Below are positions 46,215 to 53,666 of a stretch of 64,000 nt of DNA, one piece after another. The notes beneath the pieces were generated by a model. It saw nothing but the letters and a program-made list of their open reading frames with translations, was not told the origin of the DNA and made no database searches. Positions within the stretch are counted from its first letter, which is position 1; every line of letters begins with the position of its first letter. Source of the DNA: Cohnella mopanensis (GTDB lineage: Bacteria; Bacillota; Bacilli; Paenibacillales; Paenibacillaceae); NCBI RefSeq assembly GCF_022352055.1, contig NZ_JAKRWM010000002.1, positions 496,001 to 560,000 on the forward strand. The letters run 5' to 3'. The translations under genes were made by a program, and so were the position numbers.

Positions 46215-46345
46215 GTGCGTGCAATCTGAAGATTTTGCAGGCTACAACCGCACTCCACCGGGTCGATAAGCTCGGAATGCCGCAGCTGCAAGGCTATGCG
46301 CAACCGACACCCTATGAGGCGAGTCTTAGACATGAGGAGGTGCAC
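46215..46345 (+). promoter_or_regulatory. Ribosomal protein L21 leader
   Basis: The segment starting GTGCGTGCAATCTGAAGATT and continuing TTTGCAGGC matches the conserved L21 leader RNA of Bacillales, an autoregulatory structure ahead of rplU. Identification rests on position and the characteristic GAAGATTTTGCAGGC stretch. Confidence 0.75.
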
Positions 46346-46348
46346 CAG

Positions 46349-46660
46349 ATGTACGCGATTATTGAAACTGGCGGTAAACAGTACAAAGTTCAAGCGGGCG
46401 ATGTGCTTTTCATTGAAAAGCTTTCTGCTAACGTAGGCGACAGCATCACGTTTGACCGCGTGTTGGCAGTGTCCAACAAAGACGGATTGACTACAGGATC
46501 CCCGATCGTAGCAGGCGCGTCCGTAACGGGCAAAGTCGAGCAACACGTGAAAGGCGAAAAAGTCATCGTTTTCAAGTACAAGCCTAAGAAAAACTACAAA
46601 CGTAAGCAAGGCCATCGTCAACCGTACACGAAAGTGACGATCGAGAACATTAAGGCATAA
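46349..46660 (+). CDS. rplU: 50S ribosomal protein L21
   Basis: L21 (103 residues) binds 23S rRNA in the large subunit. The start [18 protein letters not shown] and the C-terminal [19 protein letters not shown] are diagnostic. GAGGAGG precedes the ATG at 46349; the frame is open upstream through the leader, but that region is non-coding leader RNA. Confidence 0.98.
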   Translation: MYAIIETGGKQYKVQAGDVLFIEKLSANVGDSITFDRVLAVSNKDGLTTGSPIVAGASVTGKVEQHVKGEKVIVFKYKPKKNYKRKQGHRQPYTKVTIENIKA

Positions 46661-46674
46661 GCGAGGTCGCCGAG

Positions 46675-47019
46675 ATGATCACGATAACGATCGTGCGCAA
46701 TGTTGAGAAGGCTATTATACGGTTTACCGTATCGGGGCATGCTTTTTACAACGATCCAGGCAAAGACATCGTCTGCGCCGGCGTATCGGCTGTAACGATA
46801 GGAGCGGTTAACGCGATCGAGAAATTAACGGGGCTCGAGCCTCGGGCCATTTCCGAATCCGGACTGCTCAAGGCGGAAACCCCGCATAGCACGGATCCCC
46901 AGCGGAATGATCAAGTCCAGCTTTTGCTGGAAGGGATGATCGTCGCTCTTGAATCCATTGTGGAATCATACGGCAAGTACGTGAAAATAAAAGAAACCTT
47001 TGCGGAAAAAGGAGGTTGA
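46675..47019 (+). CDS. prp: Ribosomal-processing cysteine protease Prp
   Basis: Prp (114 residues; YsxB in B. subtilis) removes the N-terminal extension of L27, a step essential in Staphylococcus aureus. The catalytic pair is His22 (VSGHAFY) and Cys34 ([10 protein letters not shown]), numbered as in the S. aureus enzyme. It lies between rplU and rpmA, its substrate gene, with gaps of 14 and 4 bp. The L27 made here has the cleavable extension, so enzyme and substrate agree. Confidence 0.95.
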   Translation: MITITIVRNVEKAIIRFTVSGHAFYNDPGKDIVCAGVSAVTIGAVNAIEKLTGLEPRAISESGLLKAETPHSTDPQRNDQVQLLLEGMIVALESIVESYGKYVKIKETFAEKGG

Positions 47020-47023
47020 CACC

Positions 47024-47335
47024 ATGTTGAAGTTAGATCTTCAGTTATTCGCCTCGAAAAAAGGGGTCGGATCGACTAGGAACGGACGGGACAGCCACTC
47101 CAAGCGTCTTGGCGCTAAGAGAGCTGACGGTCAAGTCGTAACTGCAGGAAGCATCTTGTTTCGCCAACGCGGAACTAAGATTCATCCGGGCAGCAACGTA
47201 GGCATCGGCAAAGACGATACGCTCTTCGCTTTAGTACCAGGCGTTGTTAAGTTCGAACGTTGGGGACGCGATCGCAAGAAAGTTAGCGTCTACCCAGTAG
47301 CGCAAGCTCCTGTAGCTGCTGCTCTCGAAGTTTAA
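47024..47335 (+). CDS. rpmA: 50S ribosomal protein L27 (precursor with Prp-cleavable N-terminus)
   Basis: L27 (103 residues) reaches the peptidyl-transferase centre with its N-terminus. The precursor begins [14 protein letters not shown]; by homology with S. aureus, Prp cuts after residue 9, exposing ASKKG. The core motif [15 protein letters not shown] is conserved. AAGGAGG lies just before the ATG at 47024. A terminator follows. Confidence 0.98.
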   Translation: MLKLDLQLFASKKGVGSTRNGRDSHSKRLGAKRADGQVVTAGSILFRQRGTKIHPGSNVGIGKDDTLFALVPGVVKFERWGRDRKKVSVYPVAQAPVAAALEV

Positions 47336-47347
47336 TATGGCATCCAG

Positions 47348-47380
47348 AACCCCGGCCAATGCAAGTTGGTCGGGGTTTTT
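47348..47380 (+). terminator. Terminator of rplU-prp-rpmA
   Basis: AACCCCG.CCAA pairs with TTGG.CGGGGTT and TTTTT follows. Confidence 0.88.
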
Positions 47381-47429
47381 GCATGAACGGCGCATCTATG
47401 CGGCCATCGTGGTTAAGCTGATCTCTCCA

Positions 47430-47438
47430 TGCTATACT
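47430..47438 (+). promoter_or_regulatory. Candidate promoter of spo0B-obg
   Basis: TGCTATACT is an extended -10, 60 bp before spo0B; the -35 is weak. A TTTCCA/TGGAAA hairpin lies in the leader. Confidence 0.45.
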
Positions 47439-47497
47439 GTAGGGGTGGACAGTTTCCAGGCTCTTGATGGAAAGGAATAACGAAACGGGGAAGTCAC

Positions 47498-48256
47498 ATG
47501 CTGTTTAGAAAAACGACACTGTGGGGACTTGCATCTTTGTTATCGCTGACTGTGCCTGCCGCGGCGGTCATCATCTGGCATCCATCGTGGTGGCCATTAA
47601 TCGTATTCGTCCTATGGACATTCGCGGTATGCGCTATTATTGTTGCCTTGCAACGGCTGAAGCACCGGGAGCAATGCGATCGCTTGCTTACGCATTCGCA
47701 AGTGTCGGCCATTCGAACTTTAAGCCATCATCGGCACGACTGGATGAATGAGCTGCAAATTTTGTATGGATATTTGAGGCTCAATAAGCTCGAAAGAGCA
47801 GTGGACGTTGTGGATAGAATAAGAGGGCGGATGGAGCAAGACAGCAGGGTGTCGCAGATCGGAATACCTGAATTGGCCACGTTCCTATTATCCTTCCGCA
47901 CGGTATGCGATACGATGCGGCTAGATCTTGAAATTCAGGACGGACTTCAGCTGGAGCGCTTGCCCTATCGAGCAGATATGCTTTCTAGGACGATAACAGG
48001 TCTGGTGAATGTCATTCGATTCCGCGCGGTTAATCCGCTTAGTGGGGAGAACGTCCTTAAACTCGTCTTGTCACAGTCTGAAGGCGCGCTTAAGATCGTG
48101 ATGGCTTATCAAGGCGAACTTGCCGCTGCCGATAGCGTGTCCGCAGAGATTAAGAAGTGTTTGGAAGGAATCGGACAATTAGATGATGGAGAAGAGCCGA
48201 CGGAGCAAAGCGAAATAGCAAGGACAATGGTCATCCATTTCCCTCTGACGGCATAA
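47498..48256 (+). CDS. spo0B: Spo0B-like sporulation phosphotransferase with membrane anchor
   Basis: A 252-residue protein. The phosphoacceptor motif HHRHDWMNELQ (His80) equals RHDWMNKLQ around His30 of B. subtilis Spo0B, which passes phosphate from Spo0F to Spo0A. The helical hairpin (about 66-115) is followed by a reduced ATPase-like domain (about 130-250) without visible ATP-binding motifs. Unlike the soluble 192-residue B. subtilis protein, it has two hydrophobic segments (about 8-26 and 33-51), so it is probably membrane bound. It precedes obg as in B. subtilis, separated by 15 bp. The start follows CGGGGAAG. Confidence 0.9.
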   Translation: MLFRKTTLWGLASLLSLTVPAAAVIIWHPSWWPLIVFVLWTFAVCAIIVALQRLKHREQCDRLLTHSQVSAIRTLSHHRHDWMNELQILYGYLRLNKLERAVDVVDRIRGRMEQDSRVSQIGIPELATFLLSFRTVCDTMRLDLEIQDGLQLERLPYRADMLSRTITGLVNVIRFRAVNPLSGENVLKLVLSQSEGALKIVMAYQGELAAADSVSAEIKKCLEGIGQLDDGEEPTEQSEIARTMVIHFPLTA

Positions 48257-48271
48257 CGGAGTGATTTCAAC

Positions 48272-49609
48272 ATGTTTGTAGACAAAGCGAAGATTTATGT
48301 TAAAGGCGGAGACGGCGGGGATGGACTCGTTTCGTTCCGTAGGGAATTGTACGTGCCCGAGGGCGGACCCGCAGGCGGGGACGGAGGTAATGGAGGCAAC
48401 GTTATTTTCCGCGTGGACGAAGGCTTGCGTACGCTTATGGATTTCCGTTATCAGAAGCATTTCAAAGCGGATAAAGGCGAGAAAGGGCGCAACAAGTCTC
48501 AGCACGGCGCCAACGCGGATCATATGATCGTTCGCGTACCTCCCGGCACGATCGTCGTGGATGATGACACGGGCGAGATCGTTGCCGATCTGACGCGTCA
48601 TGACCAGCAGGTCATTATCGCCAAGGGCGGTCGCGGCGGTAGAGGGAATATCCGCTTTAAGAGCTCGGTGAATACCGCTCCGGCTATCGCCGAGAACGGG
48701 GAAGAAGGACAAGCCCGCTGGGTAACGCTGGAACTTAAGGTCATGGCCGACGTAGGCTTGGTCGGATTCCCAAGCGTAGGTAAATCTACCTTGCTATCGG
48801 TCGTATCCGCGGCGCAGCCGAAGATCGGCGCTTACCACTTTACAACGATTACGCCTAATTTAGGCGTAGTAGACTTGGGCGATGAGCGCAGCTTCGTAAT
48901 GGCTGATTTACCGGGGCTGATCGAGGGCGCGCATACGGGAGTCGGCTTAGGACATGAGTTTTTGAGACACGTCGAACGCACCCGGATTATCGTGCACGTC
49001 GTGGACATGTCCGGTATGGAAGGCCGCGATCCTTATGAGGATTGGGTTAAGATCAATGATGAGCTAAGGCTGTATAATATCAAGCTGGCGGATCGCCCGC
49101 AGATCGTTGCCGCCAACAAAATGGACATGCCGGAATCGGAAGAGAACCTAAACGAATTCCGCAAGAAAGCAAGCGAAACGATGCCGGACGTCGTGATCAT
49201 GCCAATCTCTTCCTTAACGAAACAAGGCGTGAAGGAACTGCTCTACCGGGTAGCGGATTTGCTTGAATCTCTGCCGGAGCCTTCGGAGATCGAAGAGATC
49301 GAGAAGCTGGCGAAAGCTGAAGAGGGTATCGTATACCGTTATGAATCCCAAGGCGATATGGAGTTCACGATTACGAGGGATAACGAAGTGTACGTAATCG
49401 AGAGCGAAGCGATCGAAAGATTGATGAGGCGTACCCAATTTAACTCCTACGAAGCGATTATGCGGTTCGGGCGCATATTGCGGGGAGTCGGCATCGATGA
49501 AGCGTTGCGTAAACGCGGAGCTAAAGATGGCAACATCATTCGAATCGGTAAATTCGAATTCGAGTTTTTCGAAGGCGGATCGGACGATTATTTATACGAT
49601 GATGAATAA
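48272..49609 (+). CDS. obg: Obg-family GTPase (ribosome assembly, stress and sporulation)
   Basis: Obg (445 residues) acts in late 50S assembly and is needed for Spo0A activation in B. subtilis. The Gly-rich OBG domain occupies 1-158 ([15 protein letters not shown]), the G domain follows (G1 GFPSVGKST at about 165, G3 DLPGLIEG, G4 NKMD), and the C-terminal OCT domain ends in an acidic tail (YLYDDE). It is the last gene of the spo0B-obg pair, with a terminator behind it. Confidence 0.98.
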   Translation: MFVDKAKIYVKGGDGGDGLVSFRRELYVPEGGPAGGDGGNGGNVIFRVDEGLRTLMDFRYQKHFKADKGEKGRNKSQHGANADHMIVRVPPGTIVVDDDTGEIVADLTRHDQQVIIAKGGRGGRGNIRFKSSVNTAPAIAENGEEGQARWVTLELKVMADVGLVGFPSVGKSTLLSVVSAAQPKIGAYHFTTITPNLGVVDLGDERSFVMADLPGLIEGAHTGVGLGHEFLRHVERTRIIVHVVDMSGMEGRDPYEDWVKINDELRLYNIKLADRPQIVAANKMDMPESEENLNEFRKKASETMPDVVIMPISSLTKQGVKELLYRVADLLESLPEPSEIEEIEKLAKAEEGIVYRYESQGDMEFTITRDNEVYVIESEAIERLMRRTQFNSYEAIMRFGRILRGVGIDEALRKRGAKDGNIIRIGKFEFEFFEGGSDDYLYDDE

Positions 49610-49616
49610 GCGGAAT

Positions 49617-49661
49617 AAAGCAAAGACCAGCCTGCAGTAGAGGGGCTGGTCTTTGCTTTAT
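49617..49661 (+). terminator. Terminator of obg
   Basis: AAAGCAAAGACCAGCC pairs with GGCTGGTCTTTGCTTT, a 16-bp stem. Confidence 0.85.
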
Positions 49662-49736
49662 TCAGATAGTTCTAATATTAATCAGTTCTAAGTCGTTTGT
49701 TTTGATATGTAAAAATTTGCAAGAAACAAATGCCTA

Positions 49737-49765
49737 TTGATGCATCCGTTCCGATTCGATATAAT
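49737..49765 (+). promoter_or_regulatory. Sigma-A promoter of pheB-hom-thrB-pheA
   Basis: TTGATG and a perfect TATAAT separated by exactly 17 bp, 43 bp before the pheB start. Confidence 0.85.
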
Positions 49766-49808
49766 GTCCACTATATACAAACATTCGTCTTTCCAGGGAG
49801 GACGCACT

Positions 49809-50246
49809 ATGGCGGAACGGTATTACGTCGTCCGCGAGGATCTATTACCGGAAGGCATTCTTAAGACGGAACAAGCCAAAGAGCTGCTTCGACGTGGCGA
49901 AGCGGCTACGATTCACGAAGCCGCCGAGAAGGTAGGCTTAAGCCGCAGTGCCTATTATAAGTACAAAGATGGCGTATACTCGCTGGAGCAAGCTTCGCGC
50001 GAGTCGATTGCCACTCTGGCGATGGACCTTGAGCACCGTTCGGGAGTACTATCGAAGGTACTCGGAATGCTTGCAGCTAGCGATGGAAATGTGTTGACGA
50101 TATCTCAATCGATTCCTCTTCAGGGTATGGCCAACGTTGTCGTATCCATGGACACCTCAATGATAAACGGAGCATTACCGGAACTTCTGGAAAATTTGCG
50201 TTCATTAAATGGCGTCAAACGGGTAACAGTTGTCGGACGCAGTTAG
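49809..50246 (+). CDS. pheB: ACT-domain protein PheB
   Basis: A 145-residue regulator-like protein (UPF0735 family). The N-terminal part has a helix-turn-helix-like segment (EAAEKVGLSRSAYYKYKDGV, about 39-58); an ACT domain (about 70-142) presumably binds an amino acid. It was named PheB for its place beside pheA in B. subtilis, but the biochemical role is unknown. ATG 49809 follows GGGAGGA. First gene of an amino-acid operon. Confidence 0.92.
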   Translation: MAERYYVVREDLLPEGILKTEQAKELLRRGEAATIHEAAEKVGLSRSAYYKYKDGVYSLEQASRESIATLAMDLEHRSGVLSKVLGMLAASDGNVLTISQSIPLQGMANVVVSMDTSMINGALPELLENLRSLNGVKRVTVVGRS

Positions 50247-50294
50247 CTACGGTAAACAATAAATCATTGTACAGCTAGAAGCGGAGGAATAAGG

Positions 50295-51581
50295 ATGAAA
50301 GAAGTAAAAGTAGGTTTGTTAGGTTTAGGAACTGTGGGCACAGGTGTAGTAAAAATCGTTGAAGGCCATCAAGAAGATCTATCGAACCAAGTCGGTTCTC
50401 CGATCTCGATCGCGCAAATTCTCGTAAAGGACCGTACGAAAAATCGTAACATCGCGGTGGATCCTTCCAAGCTGACGGAAGACCCTTGGGATATCGTCCG
50501 TAATCCGGAAATAGACGTTATCGTTGAAGTCATGGGCGGAATCGCCCTTACGAAGGATTATATTCTCGAAGCGCTGGAACGGGGAAAACATGTCGTCACG
50601 GCTAACAAAGACCTGATGGCGTTGCATGGTCCGGAAATTTTGGCAAAAGCGCGCGATAAGGGCTGCGATGTATTATACGAAGCAAGCGTTGCGGGGGGGA
50701 TTCCGATTATTCGTACGTTGATCGAAGGATTCTCTTCCGATCGGATTACGAAAATCATGGGAATCGTCAATGGAACGACTAACTACATTCTAACGAAGAT
50801 GAGTCAAGAAGGCGCTGCCTACGCGGACGTACTCAAAGAAGCTCAAGAGCTCGGTTATGCGGAAGCCGATCCGACTTCTGACGTGGAAGGACTTGACGCG
50901 GCGCGCAAAATGACGATCTTGTCGACGCTCGGTTTCCGCGCGGACGTTTCCTTGGACAATGTGAGCGCGAAAGGAATTAGCGGCGTAACCCAAGAAGATA
51001 TTCAATATGCTAAGCGGCTAGGCTACGAAGTGAAGCTTCTGGGCATCGCGGAGCGGCAGGATGATTACATTAGCGTAAGCGTTCAGCCTACGATGATCAA
51101 GGCAAGCCACCCGATTGCTTCCGTTAACGGAGTTTTTAATGCGGTGTACGTGCACGGCGAGGCAGTCGGTGAAACGATGTTCTATGGCGCGGGCGCAGGG
51201 GAAATGCCAACCGCGACTTCCATCGTCGCTGATTTGGTGGCGGTCGTCAAGAATATGAAGCTTGGGGTGAACGGCCGTCAGGCGCAGCTATCCTATAACG
51301 TAATGAAGCAGAAAACGGACGAACAGATCGCGTCGAAGTTTTTCTTGTTGTTACACGTAGACGATCGCGCCGGCGTGTTAGCGCAGATTGCCCAAGTATT
51401 CTCGAATGGAGACGTCAGCATCGAATCGGTTATGCAGCCTTCGACGCCGAACAAAACGAGTACGGAAATTATCATTATCACGCATGAAGCCAGCAAAGCT
51501 GCGATGAATAACGTGCTCCAAGCATTCGAAAGCTTGTCTTCGATTCGGAAGATCAAAAGCGTATATCGCGTAGAAGGTTAA
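50295..51581 (+). CDS. hom: Homoserine dehydrogenase
   Basis: Hom (428 residues) reduces aspartate semialdehyde to homoserine for threonine and methionine. NAD(P) is bound by GLLGLGTVGTGVV (about 8-20); the substrate loop has ANKDLMALHG and the catalytic Lys region follows at YAEADPTSDVEGLDAARK (about 195-212). A C-terminal ACT domain (about 350-425) suggests allosteric feedback. GGAGGAA precedes the ATG. Confidence 0.97.
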   Translation: MKEVKVGLLGLGTVGTGVVKIVEGHQEDLSNQVGSPISIAQILVKDRTKNRNIAVDPSKLTEDPWDIVRNPEIDVIVEVMGGIALTKDYILEALERGKHVVTANKDLMALHGPEILAKARDKGCDVLYEASVAGGIPIIRTLIEGFSSDRITKIMGIVNGTTNYILTKMSQEGAAYADVLKEAQELGYAEADPTSDVEGLDAARKMTILSTLGFRADVSLDNVSAKGISGVTQEDIQYAKRLGYEVKLLGIAERQDDYISVSVQPTMIKASHPIASVNGVFNAVYVHGEAVGETMFYGAGAGEMPTATSIVADLVAVVKNMKLGVNGRQAQLSYNVMKQKTDEQIASKFFLLLHVDDRAGVLAQIAQVFSNGDVSIESVMQPSTPNKTSTEIIIITHEASKAAMNNVLQAFESLSSIRKIKSVYRVEG

Positions 51582-51623
51582 TTTTTTCTTACAGAGTGAA
51601 TTCAGCATTAAAGGAGCTTAGTT

Positions 51624-52643
51624 ATGCGTCATGAAGCAGAGAAAGAAGCAAAAGTAGTGAACGGAAGCGTCATCGTCAAAGTTCCAGCCAGCACAGCTAA
51701 CATGGGTCCGGGATTCGATTCTCTCGGAATGGCTTTGTCGTTATTCGCGTGGGTTAGCATGGCTCCAGCGAAGGCAACCCGGATTACGCTAGTAGGCGAT
51801 AATCTGGAAGGCGTATCCCAAGACAAAACAAATTTAGTGTATATCGTGGCACAATCCGTTTTCAATAAAGTTGGGATCGAGCTTCCCGAGCTAGAAATTG
51901 GCATTCGAAGCGATATTCCGTTGACGAGAGGGCTTGGAAGCAGCGCCGCGGCCATCGTCGGGGCTCTCGTCGCTGCCAACTCGTTAGCAAGCAATACTTT
52001 GTCGGAAGACGAGCTCTTCCAGATGGCGACCGCATTCGAGAAACATCCGGATAACGTGGGAGCATCACTGTTCGGAGGCATCATCGCGGCAGCATGGGAC
52101 GGGGAGAGAGCCGAGTATGTTAGAATCGAGCCTCCGGCCGGAATGGACGTGTTGGTAGCGATTCCGGAGTTCGAATTATCGACGAAGAAGGCACGTAACG
52201 TTCTTCCGGAGCAAATCTCGATGAAGGACGCCGTTTTTAATGTTACGCATAGCTCACTATTGACTGCGGCGCTAGCTTCAGGCCGATTAGACTTGCTAGG
52301 CCATGCCATGAGGGATCGGCTGCATCAGCCGTATCGGGCGGCGCTTATTCCGGGAATGGAACGAATTCTAAGCGAGGCGACGGAGCATGGAGCACTTGGA
52401 GCCGTGCTTTCAGGAGCAGGCCCGACCTTGCTGTTGCTAGCTAGAAGCGAGCATTCCGGCGACGGGAAGTTGGTATCGTTCGTCCAGGAGGTCATGGGGC
52501 AAGAAGGAGTGACCGTCAACACTCGCTGGTTGGAACCATGCCTGCATGGTCCGATCGTCCAGATCGTTGGGGAGAACGATCCTGTTTACATGGTGGACAT
52601 GCGCCGATTGCTAGGCGAGGCGGAAAATGAGGTGGGGGTATGA
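51624..52643 (+). CDS. thrB: Homoserine kinase ThrB
   Basis: ThrB (339 residues) is a GHMP kinase that phosphorylates homoserine. The N-terminal VPASTANMGPGFDSLGMAL and the ATP loop PLTRGLGSSAAAIVGA (about 93-108) are diagnostic, and GAVLSGAGPTLLLL closes the C-terminal motif. Threonine synthase is not between hom and thrB, as it is in B. subtilis, nor elsewhere in the window. AAAGGAG precedes the ATG. The stop codon overlaps pheA by 4 bp. Confidence 0.96.
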   Translation: MRHEAEKEAKVVNGSVIVKVPASTANMGPGFDSLGMALSLFAWVSMAPAKATRITLVGDNLEGVSQDKTNLVYIVAQSVFNKVGIELPELEIGIRSDIPLTRGLGSSAAAIVGALVAANSLASNTLSEDELFQMATAFEKHPDNVGASLFGGIIAAAWDGERAEYVRIEPPAGMDVLVAIPEFELSTKKARNVLPEQISMKDAVFNVTHSSLLTAALASGRLDLLGHAMRDRLHQPYRAALIPGMERILSEATEHGALGAVLSGAGPTLLLLARSEHSGDGKLVSFVQEVMGQEGVTVNTRWLEPCLHGPIVQIVGENDPVYMVDMRRLLGEAENEVGV

Positions 52644-53515
52644 GCAAACGTAAATCCGTAGCTCTGTTGCCCAAAGGCACGGTATCCGATGAAGCTGTAC
52701 GTTATTTGTTTCGGAATGAAGACGTGGAGTTCGTATATTGCAAAATGATCGCCGACGTTTTCCAATCAACCGCGAAAGGGCTGACGGATTGGAGCGTTAT
52801 TCCGATAGAAAATACGATTGACGGTTCGGTAAGCCTGCATATCGATTGGCTTGTCCATGAAGTGGACTTGCCCATCCGTGCGGAGTGGGTATATCCTTCC
52901 ATTCAGAACTTGATCGGTTCAGGAAGCGAACTGATAGGAGAGAATGGCAAGTGGGACCCTAGCAAGATCACGAAAGTGATGAGCCACCCTGTCGCTATGG
53001 CGCAATGTTTACAGTTTATTAGAGCCAATCTGCCTCATGCTGAACTGGAAACGCTAAGTAGCACAGCCGAGGCTGTTCGAATGGTTAAGAACAGCCCGGG
53101 CCAAGGTTGGGCGGCACTCGGCACGCGATTAGCGGCTTCGGAATTGGAGCTTGACGTTCTTGAGGAAGCGGTGACCGATCACGACAACAACTATACCCGT
53201 TTTCTGTTAGTCGGGAATACTCCATACGAGAAACCGGAAGCACCCTTACAGAAGACAAGCATCCTCGTCACGTTGCCGGAAGACTTTCCGGGCGGGCTTC
53301 ATCAATTGTTATCCGCCTTTGCGTGGCGTCGAATTAACTTATCCAAGATCGAATCTAGGCCGACGAAGAAGAAACTCGGGAATTACTACTTCTACATCGA
53401 CATTGAGTATTCTTTGGACTCCGTTCTTCTTCCGGCGGCGATTGCCGAGATCGAAGCGATCGGCTGCCAAGTTCGATTGCTGGGATCTTATCCTAGCTTG
53501 CCTTTTGAAGGATAA
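52640..53515 (+). CDS. pheA: Prephenate dehydratase PheA
   Basis: PheA (291 residues) converts prephenate to phenylpyruvate. The catalytic domain (1-185) has PIENTIDGSV near residue 56, SHPVAMAQC (about 116) and the catalytic NYTRFLLVG (about 190). The C-terminal ACT domain contains LHQLLSAFAWRRINLSKIESRP (the first 11 are GLHQLLSAFAW), the phenylalanine-binding site. ATGA overlap with thrB indicates coupling. Terminator follows. Confidence 0.96.
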   Translation: MSKRKSVALLPKGTVSDEAVRYLFRNEDVEFVYCKMIADVFQSTAKGLTDWSVIPIENTIDGSVSLHIDWLVHEVDLPIRAEWVYPSIQNLIGSGSELIGENGKWDPSKITKVMSHPVAMAQCLQFIRANLPHAELETLSSTAEAVRMVKNSPGQGWAALGTRLAASELELDVLEEAVTDHDNNYTRFLLVGNTPYEKPEAPLQKTSILVTLPEDFPGGLHQLLSAFAWRRINLSKIESRPTKKKLGNYYFYIDIEYSLDSVLLPAAIAEIEAIGCQVRLLGSYPSLPFEG

Positions 53516-53527
53516 TGAACACCCTAT

Positions 53528-53561
53528 GAAATCCGACTGCCCTCAGGCTGTCGGATTTTTA
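53528..53561 (+). terminator. Terminator of the pheB-hom-thrB-pheA operon
   Basis: AAATCCGAC/GTCGGATTT stem followed by TT and A/T-rich sequence. Confidence 0.82.
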
Positions 53562-53570
53562 TATTAAGGG

Positions 53571-53666
53571 ATGTCAAACGCCCATTCCCTGCATAGGATG
53601 TAAAGATTGCGCGAGGGCATTCGCCCGGTCGTGAACGAAGTCAATCCATCAGGAGGGAATGGCGTG
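53571..53666 (+). promoter_or_regulatory. Candidate sigma-E promoter and ribosome-site hairpin of safA
   Basis: CATAGGAT (53592-53599) fits a sigma-E -10; the -35 (ATGTCAA) is weak. ACGCCCATTCCCT (53578-53590), just upstream of the -10, pairs with AGGGAATGGCGT (53654-53665): 12 pairs with one bulged C, covering the GGG of the ribosome site and the first two bases of the GTG start. RNA starting downstream of the -10 lacks the first arm. Confidence 0.55.
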
